Notes: generated from the letters alone by a model not told the origin. DNA of 64,000 nucleotides from Prevotella sp. (GCA_016291085.1 JAEEVW010000009.1:1-64000), one strand, 5' to 3'. Shown: positions 32,888-41,639, counted from the stretch's first letter. Program-made: numbers and translations.

Positions 32888-33700
32888 TCAAAGTTCAACC
32901 TTTGCCTTGGTGGCCTGTAGCACGCCTTGGTCATTATAGACGAAAGCAACAATGCTGAGCTGCGCTGCATTCCACGAAGGGTCGAGGGCCTGGGTATGAT
33001 TGACTGTCTTTGTTTCGCCCTCCTTGATGGAGAAGTCTTCGCCCCAAGTGCCGTTAACAGGGGTGCGGAGCACGTGGTTGTGCACATAGTCACGGTTGGT
33101 AGTACCGTCAGGCATCATCTGCAGGGCCGTGATGCCGTCTTCCAACAGCCACACCTGCAACTTACCGTTCGTATTGCCATCAGTGCCGGTCAGCGTAACG
33201 GTGATATGAATATCATCGCCGGAGAGATCAGCCCGTGCCATGATATTCAAAGGAGCCACCTTAGCGAGTTCGTCCTTGACAGCCTTGGTCCAATCGGTAT
33301 AGTTCACTGCGCCATGACGGTCCACGAGTCCTACAGGCTGATATTCCAGCTGCCAGTGGTTATAGTATTCATCGCCGACATCGGTAGCCAAACCAACCAT
33401 CTTGGCATTGCCCTTGAAACCCAGCGGACCACCGTGAATACCAACGGCAATGACGGCATCACCATATTCCTCCACCAACTGCTCAATGACTGCCGTACCC
33501 TTCGGACAGTTCACACAGCGCTGACCGGTGAAATCCTCCAACAGCACACGACGGCTGACATTGGCAGGTTTCACATAGATGAGCCTGTCGCCCTCGTCGA
33601 TGTGGCTGCACGCCGTAAGGAAAGGTAAAAGGGTAAAAAGGTAAAAAGGTAAAGTTCTTTTTACCGACCATTTTACCGCATTTATGATTTTTGTCTTCAT
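32888..33700 (-). CDS. Omp28-like lipoprotein whose signal peptide is encoded by a simple repeat
   Basis: 270 residues from the ATG at 33700; a longer frame only reads antisense-like sequence from the upstream gene. The signal KRTLPFYLFTLLPFLTAC ends in a lipobox cysteine, and its hydrophobic core is encoded by 8-bp ACCTTTTT-type repeats (33620-33655). A thioredoxin-like Omp28 domain follows: RRVLLEDFTGQRCVNCPKG, with a CxxC. An 8-bp unit shifts frame every copy, yet all frames of TTTTTACC encode hydrophobic residues. It follows the DUF6029 gene by 16 bp and probably works with it and TlpA. Confidence 0.78.
   Translation of the reverse strand: MKTKIINAVKWSVKRTLPFYLFTLLPFLTACSHIDEGDRLIYVKPANVSRRVLLEDFTGQRCVNCPKGTAVIEQLVEEYGDAVIAVGIHGGPLGFKGNAKMVGLATDVGDEYYNHWQLEYQPVGLVDRHGAVNYTDWTKAVKDELAKVAPLNIMARADLSGDDIHITVTLTGTDGNTNGKLQVWLLEDGITALQMMPDGTTNRDYVHNHVLRTPVNGTWGEDFSIKEGETKTVNHTQALDPSWNAAQLSIVAFVYNDQGVLQATKAKVEL
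33620..33655. repeat. GGTAAAAA-type octamer repeat inside a signal-peptide coding region
   Basis: AAAGGTAAAAGGGTAAAAA then GGTAAAAAGGTAAAG. About four units of period 7-9 bp encode the membrane-spanning core of the lipoprotein signal. Confidence 0.7.
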
Positions 33701-33716
33701 CTCTCTCGTCCTCGCT

Positions 33717-35282
33717 TTAAAAATTGTAGTTATACGACAGTGTGACGCCCTTGCTGGCCGGAACATAGCGGCAGACACCACCCGAACAGTTGTAGCCGGC
33801 ACGGGTACGGCCGTAGCCCAGCTGCAGGCGATGGGCTCCCGTGCTGAAGGCCACGCCGCCCTGATAGTAGTGCAGATGGGTTTCACCGACATTATACATA
33901 TCGCTGGCTGTCAACATCCAGTGAGGTGCCAACGACAGTTCTGCGAGCCCGTATGCCCAGTCGCCCTGGTCGTCGGCAGTAGCCAGATATTGCAACTCGG
34001 TACGTAGGGTGACCTTAGGCGAGAACTGGTATTTGCCGTCGGCAATGAAGATGTTGCTGCGCACCATGCCGCCCTCGCCCTCGACGACGGTCTTGTTGTA
34101 GCGCTGGTTCATGTACATCAGCGTCAGCCGGAAGTCCTTGGTCAGCTTACGTGACAGCTGGACGTCCAGGTCCTGATAGAACGTTGTCCCTTCCCAACGC
34201 ACATGCGAGAAATTCACCTTCACATTCATGCCATACTTGCCACCCAACGCAGTCTTGCGCTTGAAGTTATAGCCGGCCTCGGCCTGCCAGGCCCACTCGC
34301 CGCCAGCCAACTGGGTGGCATAGGGATAGAGGGCTGCCAGGGCGTAGGTATGGTCCTGGGTGAAGGCCGGCAGGTGGTTGATGAACGACGAGGTGCCAAT
34401 CATCGACCGGCGACTGCGGAACGACATGTTCTCGCTCCTCTTGGCCTGCAGCAGCAGGCTCAGTCCGCGCTTCGAGTAGGAACCGGAAAACAGGGCGGCG
34501 GTGCCCCGGTCGTAGCTGTACTGGTTGTCGAACGACGGGTCCTGCGTCTTCTGGGCATATTCTGCCAACAGGCTCCACGGTCCGTTGTTCAGCGTGGCGC
34601 GCACGTCCCAGGCATTGACGAACTCAGGCAGGTTCAACCGGTGGGTGGCATCGACGAAGATGTCCTCCTGGGCTTCGTATTTGTTGACCCACGAGGCTCC
34701 CAGCGTCAGTTCCGTGCCCGACTTCGCGAGGGCGGGCAGCCATTCGTTCAGTGCCACCTCGGCATCGGCTCCGCTCACCAGTCCCTTGTTCCACGACCAA
34801 TAGCGGCGCTGGCGACCCGACAGGGCCTTGACGGTGACGCCCTTGGTGGGTTTCAGCACCAGGCGTCCGCCCAACAGCGAATTGTCGATACCCAGCGAAC
34901 GCTCCTCATAAGTACGCAAGATGAATCCCGAACCAAACTGTTCGTAAAACGTTCCTGCCGTCAGTTCGGCACAGCCCAGACGACCCTTCACCCAGAAGTG
35001 GGGCACGCCCCAGCCCGCGAAGTCGCGTTCGAAACCTGGCAGCGGATGCTCCAGATACTCCATACGGACTCCGGCGTCGACATACTGACTTTGCAACTGC
35101 AGGTCGACATAGGTGTTGGTGAGCACGTCGCCGGTCTTCTCGGCACCGATAGCGGAGTCGGTCTGGGGCAACAGCACGTCACTCTGTACGGTACCGTGCA
35201 GCGTGACGCCCTGATCCTGCTGACCAAAAACGGCCAGACATCCGCCAACGACAAAAAGGAATGTAGTCAGTACCCTCATCAC
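33717..35282 (-). CDS. DUF6029 family outer-membrane protein
   Basis: 521 residues with a signal peptide (MRVLTTFLFVVGGCLAVFGQ). The protein is a chain of amphipathic strands, for example VDLQLQSQYVDAGVRMEYLE and LTAGTFYEQFGSGFILRTYE, ending GVTLSYNYNF with a terminal phenylalanine as in outer-membrane barrels. I recognise it as DUF6029, found in Bacteroidetes between TlpA-like and Omp28-like genes exactly as here. Function unknown; the context suggests handling of a surface or periplasmic redox substrate. Confidence 0.78.
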   Translation of the reverse strand: MMRVLTTFLFVVGGCLAVFGQQDQGVTLHGTVQSDVLLPQTDSAIGAEKTGDVLTNTYVDLQLQSQYVDAGVRMEYLEHPLPGFERDFAGWGVPHFWVKGRLGCAELTAGTFYEQFGSGFILRTYEERSLGIDNSLLGGRLVLKPTKGVTVKALSGRQRRYWSWNKGLVSGADAEVALNEWLPALAKSGTELTLGASWVNKYEAQEDIFVDATHRLNLPEFVNAWDVRATLNNGPWSLLAEYAQKTQDPSFDNQYSYDRGTAALFSGSYSKRGLSLLLQAKRSENMSFRSRRSMIGTSSFINHLPAFTQDHTYALAALYPYATQLAGGEWAWQAEAGYNFKRKTALGGKYGMNVKVNFSHVRWEGTTFYQDLDVQLSRKLTKDFRLTLMYMNQRYNKTVVEGEGGMVRSNIFIADGKYQFSPKVTLRTELQYLATADDQGDWAYGLAELSLAPHWMLTASDMYNVGETHLHYYQGGVAFSTGAHRLQLGYGRTRAGYNCSGGVCRYVPASKGVTLSYNYNF

Positions 35283-35292
35283 TTATCACTCA

Positions 35293-35796
35293 TCACTTCC
35301 CACTCATCACTTCCTTCACCTTCTCAATGAGTTCGGTCTCCTCACCGTCGGTATATCCTGCATGGCGATAGACTATATTGCCCTGACCATCGACGATGAG
35401 CACATAAGGTATCATCTGGATACCAAAAGCACGCTTCAGGTCGCCGTTGGGGTCGAGCAGCACGTCGTATTCCCAGCCGTGGTTGTCGACAAGAGGCTTG
35501 ACCTTATTGATATTCTGACCCTGATCAATCGACACGGCAAAAATCTTCACACCCGTTTCTTCCTGCCAGTCGGCATATACCTCGCTGATGGCGTCGAGCT
35601 CGCGGTTGCAGGGCTTGCACCAGGTGGCAAAGAAATCGATGATAAACGGTTTACCGCCATTCGACAGCGTATCGACACGCACGGCCTTACCATCCATTGT
35701 CTTCAGCGTCACCTGAGGCAACTGGGCAAAGACACTCTGCACCGTAATGAGCAATAATACAAAGACTGAAAAGCGTAATTTTCTATTCATAAGCAT
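35293..35796 (-). CDS. TlpA-like thiol:disulfide oxidoreductase
   Basis: 167 residues with a signal peptide (MNRKLRFSVFVLLLITVQSV). The thioredoxin fold carries IIDFFATWCKPCNRELDAI with active-site CKPC near residue 60, and later IQMIPYVLIVDGQGNIVYR with the cis-proline. It is the first gene of a four-gene secreted-protein operon and is served by a -7 box TACCTTTG on the minus strand (35820-35827). It probably keeps partner cysteines, perhaps of the CxxC Omp28-like proteins, reduced in the periplasm. Confidence 0.9.
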   Translation of the reverse strand: MLMNRKLRFSVFVLLLITVQSVFAQLPQVTLKTMDGKAVRVDTLSNGGKPFIIDFFATWCKPCNRELDAISEVYADWQEETGVKIFAVSIDQGQNINKVKPLVDNHGWEYDVLLDPNGDLKRAFGIQMIPYVLIVDGQGNIVYRHAGYTDGEETELIEKVKEVMSGK

Positions 35797-35819
35797 ACGT
35801 TTTGTTTGTAAATATGCGG

Positions 35820-35876
35820 CAAAGGTACGAAAAATTCTTTAACTTCTTTAACTTCTTTAACTTCTTTAACTTCTTA
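35820..35876 (-). promoter_or_regulatory. -7 box TACCTTTG adjoining TTTAACTTC nonamers
   Basis: Minus-strand TACCTTTG (35820-35827) precedes the TlpA-like gene. Four to five TTTAACTTC units (about 35838-35876) fill the space up to the priA stop codon, again in the -33 region. Confidence 0.6.
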
Positions 35877-38198
35877 CTGCGGATCGACGTCGTAATATAC
35901 CTGAAGTGAGGTATATCGTTTGTCGGTCAACAGTTGTTGGCGCAGATGCAGCAGGGTTTCCCGGACACGCGGCATATCGATGCCGGGCTCCAGCTTCAGC
36001 ATCAGCTTACGGATGTGCTGGCCGCTGACCTTTGCCACCGAGGGCTTGTCGGGACCCAGCACACGACCGGGAAACAGCTGGCGCAGACGGGCCCCAAGAT
36101 CGATGGCAGCAGCATGGACTGTCGGTTCGGTGCGATGGCGCAGGAACACATAAACCAATCGGACGAAAGGGGGATAACGAAACACCTGACGCTCGGCTAC
36201 GAGATCTTTATATAACGCAGTATAATCGCCACGAATCACCTGACCGATGACGGGTAGCTGTGGCTGTTTAGTTTGCAGAATGACCAGTCCGCGACGATGC
36301 TTGCGACCGGCACGGCCACTGACCTGCGACATCATCGTAAAGGCATGTTCGTAGGCACGGAAGTCGGGCTGGTTCAACATGGAGTCGGCATTGACAATCC
36401 CCACCACACTGACACGGTCGAAGTCGAGGCCCTTGGAAATCATCTGCGTACCGATGAGGATATTCGTCCGACCGGCGGCAAAGTCGGTGATGATACGCTC
36501 GTAGGCATTACGGGTGCGCGTAGTGTCGAGGTCCATACGGGCGATGCGGGCCTCAGGAAACAGGTCGCGCACCTGCTGCTCGATCTTCTCGGTTCCGTAG
36601 CCGCGGGTACGAAGGTCGGTTCCGCCACAGCAGGGGCACTCTGTAGGAATGCTGTAGGTGGCACCACAATAGTGGCACGTCAACTGTCCGAGCTGGCGGT
36701 GCAGGGTCAGCGACACGTCACAATGCTGACAGGTGGGTACCCAGCCACACTGGTGGCACTCGACGACAGGCGAAAAACCGCGACGGTTCTGAAACAGGAT
36801 GACTTGTTCGTCGTGCTCCAGGGCTTCGCGCATACGGGCTAACAGCAACGGGGAAAAAGCACCGTTCATCATTTTGCGGTGCTGCAGGTCGGCGACATCG
36901 ACCACCTGTATCTCGGGCAGTTCCAAACCCTGATAGCGTTCTTTCAGTTCCACCAGACCATACTTGCCCGTCTGGGTGTTATGGTAGCTCTCCATCGACG
37001 GCGTGGCGGTGCCCAGGAGGACAGAAACCCCCACCAAACCTCCCCGAGGGGAGGCTTCAGTCACTCCCCCTCGGGGGAGACGGAGGGGGGTCTGCAACAT
37101 GATCGCGGCACTGCGGGCATGATACCGCGGGGCAGGATCTTGTTGCTTGTACGATGTTTCGTGCTCCTCGTCGACAATGACCAGTCCCAACCGCTGGAAG
37201 GGCAGGAACACCGCACTGCGGGCTCCGAGAATGACATCATAAGGATTCTTCGACAACTGTTTCTGCCAGATTTCCACACGTTCGGCATCGCTGTATTTCG
37301 AGTGATAGATGCCCAGCCGATTGCCAAATACCCGCTGCAGGCGTTGCATCATCTGCACGGTCAGCGCTATCTCGGGCAACAGGTAGAGCACCTGCTCCTT
37401 ACGGTCCAGGGCACGACGGATCAGGTGGATGTATATCTCCGTCTTACCGGAACCCGTCACGCCGTGCAACAGCGTCACCTGTTTCTTCATCATCGACATC
37501 AGAATGCCGTTATACGCCTCCTCCTGGGCGGTGCTGAGGGGTTTGATGAGCTCAGGGCGATATTCTCCGCCATGATTCAGTCGACCCACCTCCACCTCGT
37601 AGGTTTCCAGCATCCCGCGCTTCACCAACTCGCTGATGGTCACCGCCGCCACCCCACTGGCATTCATCAGTTCTTCCTTCGTGACCTCCTGTTCCGTATG
37701 CTGCGACAGTGTCGCAGCTTGGTCCCAGCCCGACAACTCCAGGTACTTCGTAAACGCCTCCAACTGCTTACGGGCTCGCGACAGCACGTTGAGCGCCACA
37801 TGCAGGGCCGTCTCATTGCGATATTGCTCCGTCAGCCGGATAAACGTCTCCGTGCGGGGCTTATAGCCCTCCGTATCCTTCAGTCCGGCAGGCAAGGCTG
37901 CCTTATATACGTCACCGATGGGAGACAGGTAGTAGTCGCTAATCCACTGCCACAGTTTCAACTGCTGTTCGGTAACAATAGGAGCTGCATCCATCACCTG
38001 CAGAATGGCTTTCACAGAATAGCCCTCAGGGGGCGTCTGGTGGACACGTCCCACCAGTCCGACATACGTCTTCGAACGTCCGAAAGGCACCACGACGCGC
38101 TGCCCCACCTGCACCATAGTCCCTTCCGGCACGGCATAGGTAAACATTCCTTCCAAGGGCACGGGCAATATCACGTCAACATACGTCATCGAGTTCAA
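35874..38198 (-). CDS. priA: primosomal protein N' (PriA helicase) with repeat insertions
   Basis: 774 residues. An N-terminal DNA-binding domain (VDVILPVPLEGMFTYAVPEG) is followed by helicase motifs LLHGVTGSGKTEIYI, VIVDEEHETSYKQQDPAPRYH and LGTATPSMESY, and by the zinc motifs CHQCGWVPTCQHC and CHYCG...CPCCGG. It restarts stalled replication forks. Two insertions are visible. One is RLPRGGVTEASPRGGLVG, just before the LLGTATPS motif, encoded by C-rich palindromes. The other is SQHTEQE near residue 165, encoded by GCTGCGAC/GTCGCAGC. The helicase motifs themselves are intact. Confidence 0.93.
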   Translation of the reverse strand: MNSMTYVDVILPVPLEGMFTYAVPEGTMVQVGQRVVVPFGRSKTYVGLVGRVHQTPPEGYSVKAILQVMDAAPIVTEQQLKLWQWISDYYLSPIGDVYKAALPAGLKDTEGYKPRTETFIRLTEQYRNETALHVALNVLSRARKQLEAFTKYLELSGWDQAATLSQHTEQEVTKEELMNASGVAAVTISELVKRGMLETYEVEVGRLNHGGEYRPELIKPLSTAQEEAYNGILMSMMKKQVTLLHGVTGSGKTEIYIHLIRRALDRKEQVLYLLPEIALTVQMMQRLQRVFGNRLGIYHSKYSDAERVEIWQKQLSKNPYDVILGARSAVFLPFQRLGLVIVDEEHETSYKQQDPAPRYHARSAAIMLQTPLRLPRGGVTEASPRGGLVGVSVLLGTATPSMESYHNTQTGKYGLVELKERYQGLELPEIQVVDVADLQHRKMMNGAFSPLLLARMREALEHDEQVILFQNRRGFSPVVECHQCGWVPTCQHCDVSLTLHRQLGQLTCHYCGATYSIPTECPCCGGTDLRTRGYGTEKIEQQVRDLFPEARIARMDLDTTRTRNAYERIITDFAAGRTNILIGTQMISKGLDFDRVSVVGIVNADSMLNQPDFRAYEHAFTMMSQVSGRAGRKHRRGLVILQTKQPQLPVIGQVIRGDYTALYKDLVAERQVFRYPPFVRLVYVFLRHRTEPTVHAAAIDLGARLRQLFPGRVLGPDKPSVAKVSGQHIRKLMLKLEPGIDMPRVRETLLHLRQQLLTDKRYTSLQVYYDVDPQ
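37026..37095. repeat. paired C-rich palindromes inside priA
   Basis: CCTCCCC-GA-GGGGAGG (37039-37054) and CTCCCCC-TC-GGGGGAG (37064-37079), flanked by ACCCCCACCAAA and ACGGAGGGGGGTC. A variant of the palindromes in waaA and cobB-cobQ. Confidence 0.75.
37689..37718. repeat. GCTGCGAC/GTCGCAGC hairpin inside priA
   Basis: GCTGCGAC (37700-37707), loop AGT, GTCGCAGC (37711-37718), preceded by CTGTTCCGTAT. Nearly the same block occurs in the next gene at 38822. Confidence 0.75.
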
Positions 38199-38201
38199 TG
38201 T

Positions 38202-39794
38202 TCAAAGTACAACGGTCTCGTCGCACAGCTCCGTCACCGTAGGCCTATGGGTAATGAAAAGCATCGTCTTATCGGGACAGGCGGCAAAGAGCCGGCTATA
38301 GAGTTCACGTTCAGTGGGTTCGTCCAGCGAGCTGCTGATCTCGTCGAGCAACAGGATGCCACCCGGTCGCAACAATCCTCGGGCAATGGCAATGCGCTGG
38401 GCCTGCCCCTCGCTGAGTCCACTGCCACGTTCGCCAAGTTCTGTATCCAGTCCCGCAGGCAGGTCGAACACAAAATCGGCACAGGCGGTATGTAGCACCG
38501 CCTTCAATTCGTCATCGGTGGCTTCAGGTTTCGCCAATTGCAGGTTATAGCGGATAGTACCGCTCATCAGCGTATTGCCCTGGGGTACGAAACACAGTTC
38601 ACCACCAACCGTCACCCTACCCTCAGTAGGTTCTATGAAACCAAGAATCAGTCGGAACAGCGTGGTCTTACCGATGCCCGTCTCACCCATAATGGCCGTC
38701 TTCGTGCCAGCTTTGAAGTCGTGGGTAAAATGCGACAGGATCTCCCTATCGCCCGTGGCATAACGGAACGACACGTCCTCGAATTGCACCCCCGCCTCTT
38801 GGCTCGACGGCGTCACAGTCTGTCCTGTATGCTGCGACATTGTCGCAGCTGAACCCTCCAATTCCTCCAATCTGTCAATGCTTGCCGACGCATGAATCAC
38901 GCTCGGCACCATGTTCAATAACTGCAGAATGGGATTCTGAATCATACCCACCAATTGCAGGAACGATGTCATCACACCGAAGGTAATGGTACCGTTACGC
39001 AGTCCGATGCCGCCCCAAACGAAAGCCATCAGGTAGCCTAATCCGAAGGCACAGCCCAGGATGACACGAGCAACGATGGTGAACCGTGTGCGCCGCATCA
39101 CATTTCCGTGCAATCGTTGCTGCATGGTGTCGAGCCGTCCTGTCACCCATTGCTCTGAGCCCAGCGAGCGCAATACGGCATTATACTCCATACCTTCCTG
39201 CACCTGCATCTGGATACGACTCTCGTTCTGTCGGATGTCCAGCGTCATCTGTCGCAACCGCCGGGCAATGAGTTTGCCGAAGACGATGGCCATCGGAGTC
39301 AGCAACAACAGGGCCCATGCCAATCGGGCATCAAACCACCGCATCAACAGGAAGGCGCCACACAGTTGTATCATGGTAACCACCATCTGCGGCAACGTAT
39401 CGGTCGTCACATTGCTCACCGTTTCGATATCCTTCGCCAATCGCGAAGTGACATCGCCGGAGTGCATCTCCTTGTCGCTGTAGAGTTGTCTGCGGAACAG
39501 ACTGCTGAAGATGCGTAACCGCAAGGCATTGACTTGGCGGATATTGGCAGTGGTAGTCATCCAAAAAGCCACCTGTCGCAAGGCCACACCGCCCACCACC
39601 GTCAACACAAGCCAAAGCACCATCCAAAGGACGTCGTCTTCCGTCCCCGTGCGGATGGTCTCATCGATAAACCGCTTGCTGAGCCACACCATTGTCAGAC
39701 CGAGCAATACCTGCCCGATACCCGACACAATGCGCACCGCCCAATGCCAACGGATACCCCGTGAGTTACGCCACAGCCACGCGATATACTTCAT
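38202..39794 (-). CDS. ABC transporter, fused membrane and ATPase domains
   Basis: 530 residues. The N-terminal half is a type I exporter membrane domain with about six segments. The ATPase half has Walker A MGETGIGKTTLF, signature LSEGQAQRIAIARGLL and Walker B GILLLDEISSSLDEP. A short insert, ATMSQHTGQTVTPSS, between the domains is encoded by the same GCTGCGAC hairpin as in priA. It is the last gene after kinase, S24/S26 peptidase and PqqD-like genes, so it may export a modified peptide; the substrate is not known. Confidence 0.88.
   Translation of the reverse strand: MKYIAWLWRNSRGIRWHWAVRIVSGIGQVLLGLTMVWLSKRFIDETIRTGTEDDVLWMVLWLVLTVVGGVALRQVAFWMTTTANIRQVNALRLRIFSSLFRRQLYSDKEMHSGDVTSRLAKDIETVSNVTTDTLPQMVVTMIQLCGAFLLMRWFDARLAWALLLLTPMAIVFGKLIARRLRQMTLDIRQNESRIQMQVQEGMEYNAVLRSLGSEQWVTGRLDTMQQRLHGNVMRRTRFTIVARVILGCAFGLGYLMAFVWGGIGLRNGTITFGVMTSFLQLVGMIQNPILQLLNMVPSVIHASASIDRLEELEGSAATMSQHTGQTVTPSSQEAGVQFEDVSFRYATGDREILSHFTHDFKAGTKTAIMGETGIGKTTLFRLILGFIEPTEGRVTVGGELCFVPQGNTLMSGTIRYNLQLAKPEATDDELKAVLHTACADFVFDLPAGLDTELGERGSGLSEGQAQRIAIARGLLRPGGILLLDEISSSLDEPTERELYSRLFAACPDKTMLFITHRPTVTELCDETVVL
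38822..38849. repeat. GCTGCGAC/GTCGCAGC hairpin inside the ABC transporter gene
   Basis: GCTGCGAC (38831-38838), loop ATT, GTCGCAGC (38842-38849), preceded by CTGTCCTGTAT. It encodes SQHTGQ, close to SQHTEQ in PriA. Confidence 0.75.
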
Positions 39795-39831
39795 GCTTTA
39801 CGAACACGAATTTCACTAATTAAACGAATTG

Positions 39832-40104
39832 TCAAGGCTCCACGACGCCGACTTCCTGCCACTGTTGCAGAATGGCAGCGACGTCGTTCTGGGCTTGCTC
39901 AGCCGTTACGTCATACTCCTCGCAGAGTCGCTCACTTAACTTCTCCACGTCAAAGTCGCCCAACTCCAGCGCCTGTTTCCACAGCCACGCTGCCGTCTCG
40001 TTCAGGGCAAGCAGCTTACCGAAATTCACGGCACCAAGGCCCTCGCCAACAATCACATTCTCACCGCAAACCTGTCGCAGCACAAATCCATTCTTGATCT
40101 TCAT
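39832..40104 (-). CDS. PqqD-like peptide-recognition protein
   Basis: 90 residues. MKIKNGFVLRQVCGENVIV, then VNFGKLLALNETAAWLWKQA and LCEEYDVTAEQAQNDVAAIL are the pattern of PqqD-like RiPP recognition elements, which bind leader peptides for modifying enzymes. It lies 8 bp after the S24/S26 peptidase gene and before the ABC transporter. No radical SAM or other modifying enzyme is seen beside it, and no obvious precursor lies in the operon. Confidence 0.82.
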   Translation of the reverse strand: MKIKNGFVLRQVCGENVIVGEGLGAVNFGKLLALNETAAWLWKQALELGDFDVEKLSERLCEEYDVTAEQAQNDVAAILQQWQEVGVVEP

Positions 40105-40112
40105 ATCTCTAA

Positions 40113-40553
40113 TTACTTTATCTTCTTTAACTTCCTATAAATAAACAACAAATATCTCCTGATGGGCCGCAGCCTCCACCATACTTTGGCACCCAGCGTG
40201 CGCCACCTATTATATATATAGTGGGCTTTTCCGTCAGCGCTGACCACATGAGTCACACGGGCCTTGACATCAGCTACGGTACAATGCTCCGTACCGACAA
40301 TATTCCCGTCGCCCATCAAGGTCACGTGGTCACCATCGATACGGATAATGCGGTGAACGACCCACCGGCAGCCCTCGACCCATGCCAGCACCACATCGCC
40401 AACCTCCACAGTCTCAGGCTTTTGCAGGATGACACTCTCTTGGCCACCAATGATAAACGGCAACATGCTCCGCCCATTCACCGGCAGCGTCACACTCACG
40501 CCGTCGCTTACCAGCCGCACCGCCTCGTCCAATATCACACCATCAGTAATCAT
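40113..40553 (-). CDS. S24/S26 family peptidase-like protein
   Basis: 146 residues with the signal-peptidase-like core NGRSMLPFIIGGQES (catalytic serine) and GCRWVVHRIIRIDGDHVTLMG. The second motif has histidine where bacterial signal peptidase I has lysine, as in archaeal and eukaryotic enzymes. The C terminus has a basic, aromatic helix (RRYLLFIYRKLKKIK). Such proteins accompany PqqD-like and HprK-like genes in Bacteroidetes operons and may cleave a leader peptide. The start ATG lies in GTAATCAT, the same octamer that ends heptamer arrays, here without heptamers. Confidence 0.75.
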   Translation of the reverse strand: MITDGVILDEAVRLVSDGVSVTLPVNGRSMLPFIIGGQESVILQKPETVEVGDVVLAWVEGCRWVVHRIIRIDGDHVTLMGDGNIVGTEHCTVADVKARVTHVVSADGKAHYIYNRWRTLGAKVWWRLRPIRRYLLFIYRKLKKIK

Positions 40554-40566
40554 AATTCAACTTTCT

Positions 40567-40713
40567 GAAGTTATCGCTTCGCTCGAAGTTATCGAAGTTA
40601 ACGAAGTTAACGACGATAGTTCTTGCGATTGATTTTTTACCTCTTCTTCAGTGCTCATTTCTATTGTCGTTAACTTCGAGCGTAGCGATAACTTCGCTAA
40701 CTTCGTTAACTTC
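40567..40713. repeat. large inverted repeat built of GAAGTTAAC units
   Basis: A left arm of GAAGTTATCGCTTCGCTCGA-type sequence (40567-40619) is inverted by a right arm (40661-40713) containing TCGAGCGTAGCGATAACTTC. The loop is about 40 bp. A second copy lies at 47712-47846. Confidence 0.7.
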
Positions 40714-40739
40714 AAAGAAATACGACTTACGAAACTTGA

Positions 40740-40780
40740 GTAATCATAATTCTCAATTCTCAACTCTCAATTCTCAATTG
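40740..40780. repeat. heptamer array starting with GTAATCAT
   Basis: GTAATCAT (40740-40747) is followed by AATTCTC, AATTCTC, AACTCTC, AATTCTC. The array covers the 3' end of the kinase gene, whose last codons (LRIES) are repeat-derived. Confidence 0.7.
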
Positions 40781-41623
40781 GCACAGTTTCGCTGCTTCCT
40801 CGTCCGGCAGACACTCCAAATGCCACACGGGCACCGTCGAGGCCAGTGCATTCTCCGTCTGGTGTAATCCATCGGCCACACGGCTATCCCACCGTTTGCC
40901 GCTGATGCTTGCCACCAGCGAGGCATAAGCCCGGATGCCGCCCAGTCGCTGTATCTTGTTATACGGCGCCTGACTCAACAACACGATACCACCCAACGGA
41001 TAGCTCACATTGCGGTAGCACGGTGTCTTACCACTCCACGGAGAGCCATAGACGACGGGTAAACCGTCGTCAGCAAGGCGCACCACGGGATTGTCGTCGT
41101 TCACCAGTGCCGTATCGGCGATGTACTTCAACCACAATCTGGCATGCGTACTCTTGCCCGTTCCGCTCGGTCCCAGGAACATATAGCCCTTGCCTTCGTG
41201 ACTCACCACCGCTGCATGGAACAGCACCGTACCGTCCGCCGCCGTTGCCAACGCATAGAGCACCATCAGCGCATTGTCGATGGCCATCTTCGTATAGCGA
41301 CCTGCCGTCAAGAGCCTGCCCTCGCGGTAATTATCCAAACACACCAGCCAACCGGCGGTCTCATTCCACCAACGGAACTCAAACACCGCCTTGCCGTCAG
41401 CAGTCTTGCCGCAAATAATCTCCTGACCTTCTTCCTCCTGTCGCAGCTCTTCGCTGTAAAGGGGGACTTCGCTGCCACCAATAGTCAGCGTAAAGGCCAC
41501 TGCATCGGTCGCGTCACATCGGAACGGCTCATAATTCCCCATTAAAGCAAAGGAATCCTCCCCGCCACTGACGCTGAACACGTGTCCGCCAACCTGATAA
41601 TATGCTGTTTTCATACTTTTCAT
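40760..41623 (-). CDS. HprK-like kinase of a putative RiPP-type operon
   Basis: 287 residues from the ATG at 41623 (another in-frame ATG at 41614); a longer frame would start upstream of the promoter. The C-terminal half has a P-loop in MFLGPSGTGKSTHARLWL, followed by ALVNDDNPVVRL and YGSPWSGKTPCYRN, the pattern of HPr-kinase/PEPCK-like proteins. These act in some peptide-modification clusters. The N-terminal half is beta-rich (YYQVGGHVFSVSGGEDSFAL). It heads an operon with S24/S26 peptidase, PqqD-like protein and ABC transporter. A TATCTTTG box lies at 41640-41647. Confidence 0.75.
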   Translation of the reverse strand: MKSMKTAYYQVGGHVFSVSGGEDSFALMGNYEPFRCDATDAVAFTLTIGGSEVPLYSEELRQEEEGQEIICGKTADGKAVFEFRWWNETAGWLVCLDNYREGRLLTAGRYTKMAIDNALMVLYALATAADGTVLFHAAVVSHEGKGYMFLGPSGTGKSTHARLWLKYIADTALVNDDNPVVRLADDGLPVVYGSPWSGKTPCYRNVSYPLGGIVLLSQAPYNKIQRLGGIRAYASLVASISGKRWDSRVADGLHQTENALASTVPVWHLECLPDEEAAKLCQLRIES

Positions 41624-41639
41624 ACCTTGAATTAAGTTG

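Noticed and set aside
36879..38495. 538-codon plus-strand frame
   Set aside because: Antisense shadow of priA and the ABC transporter; crosses two genes and has no coherent domain.
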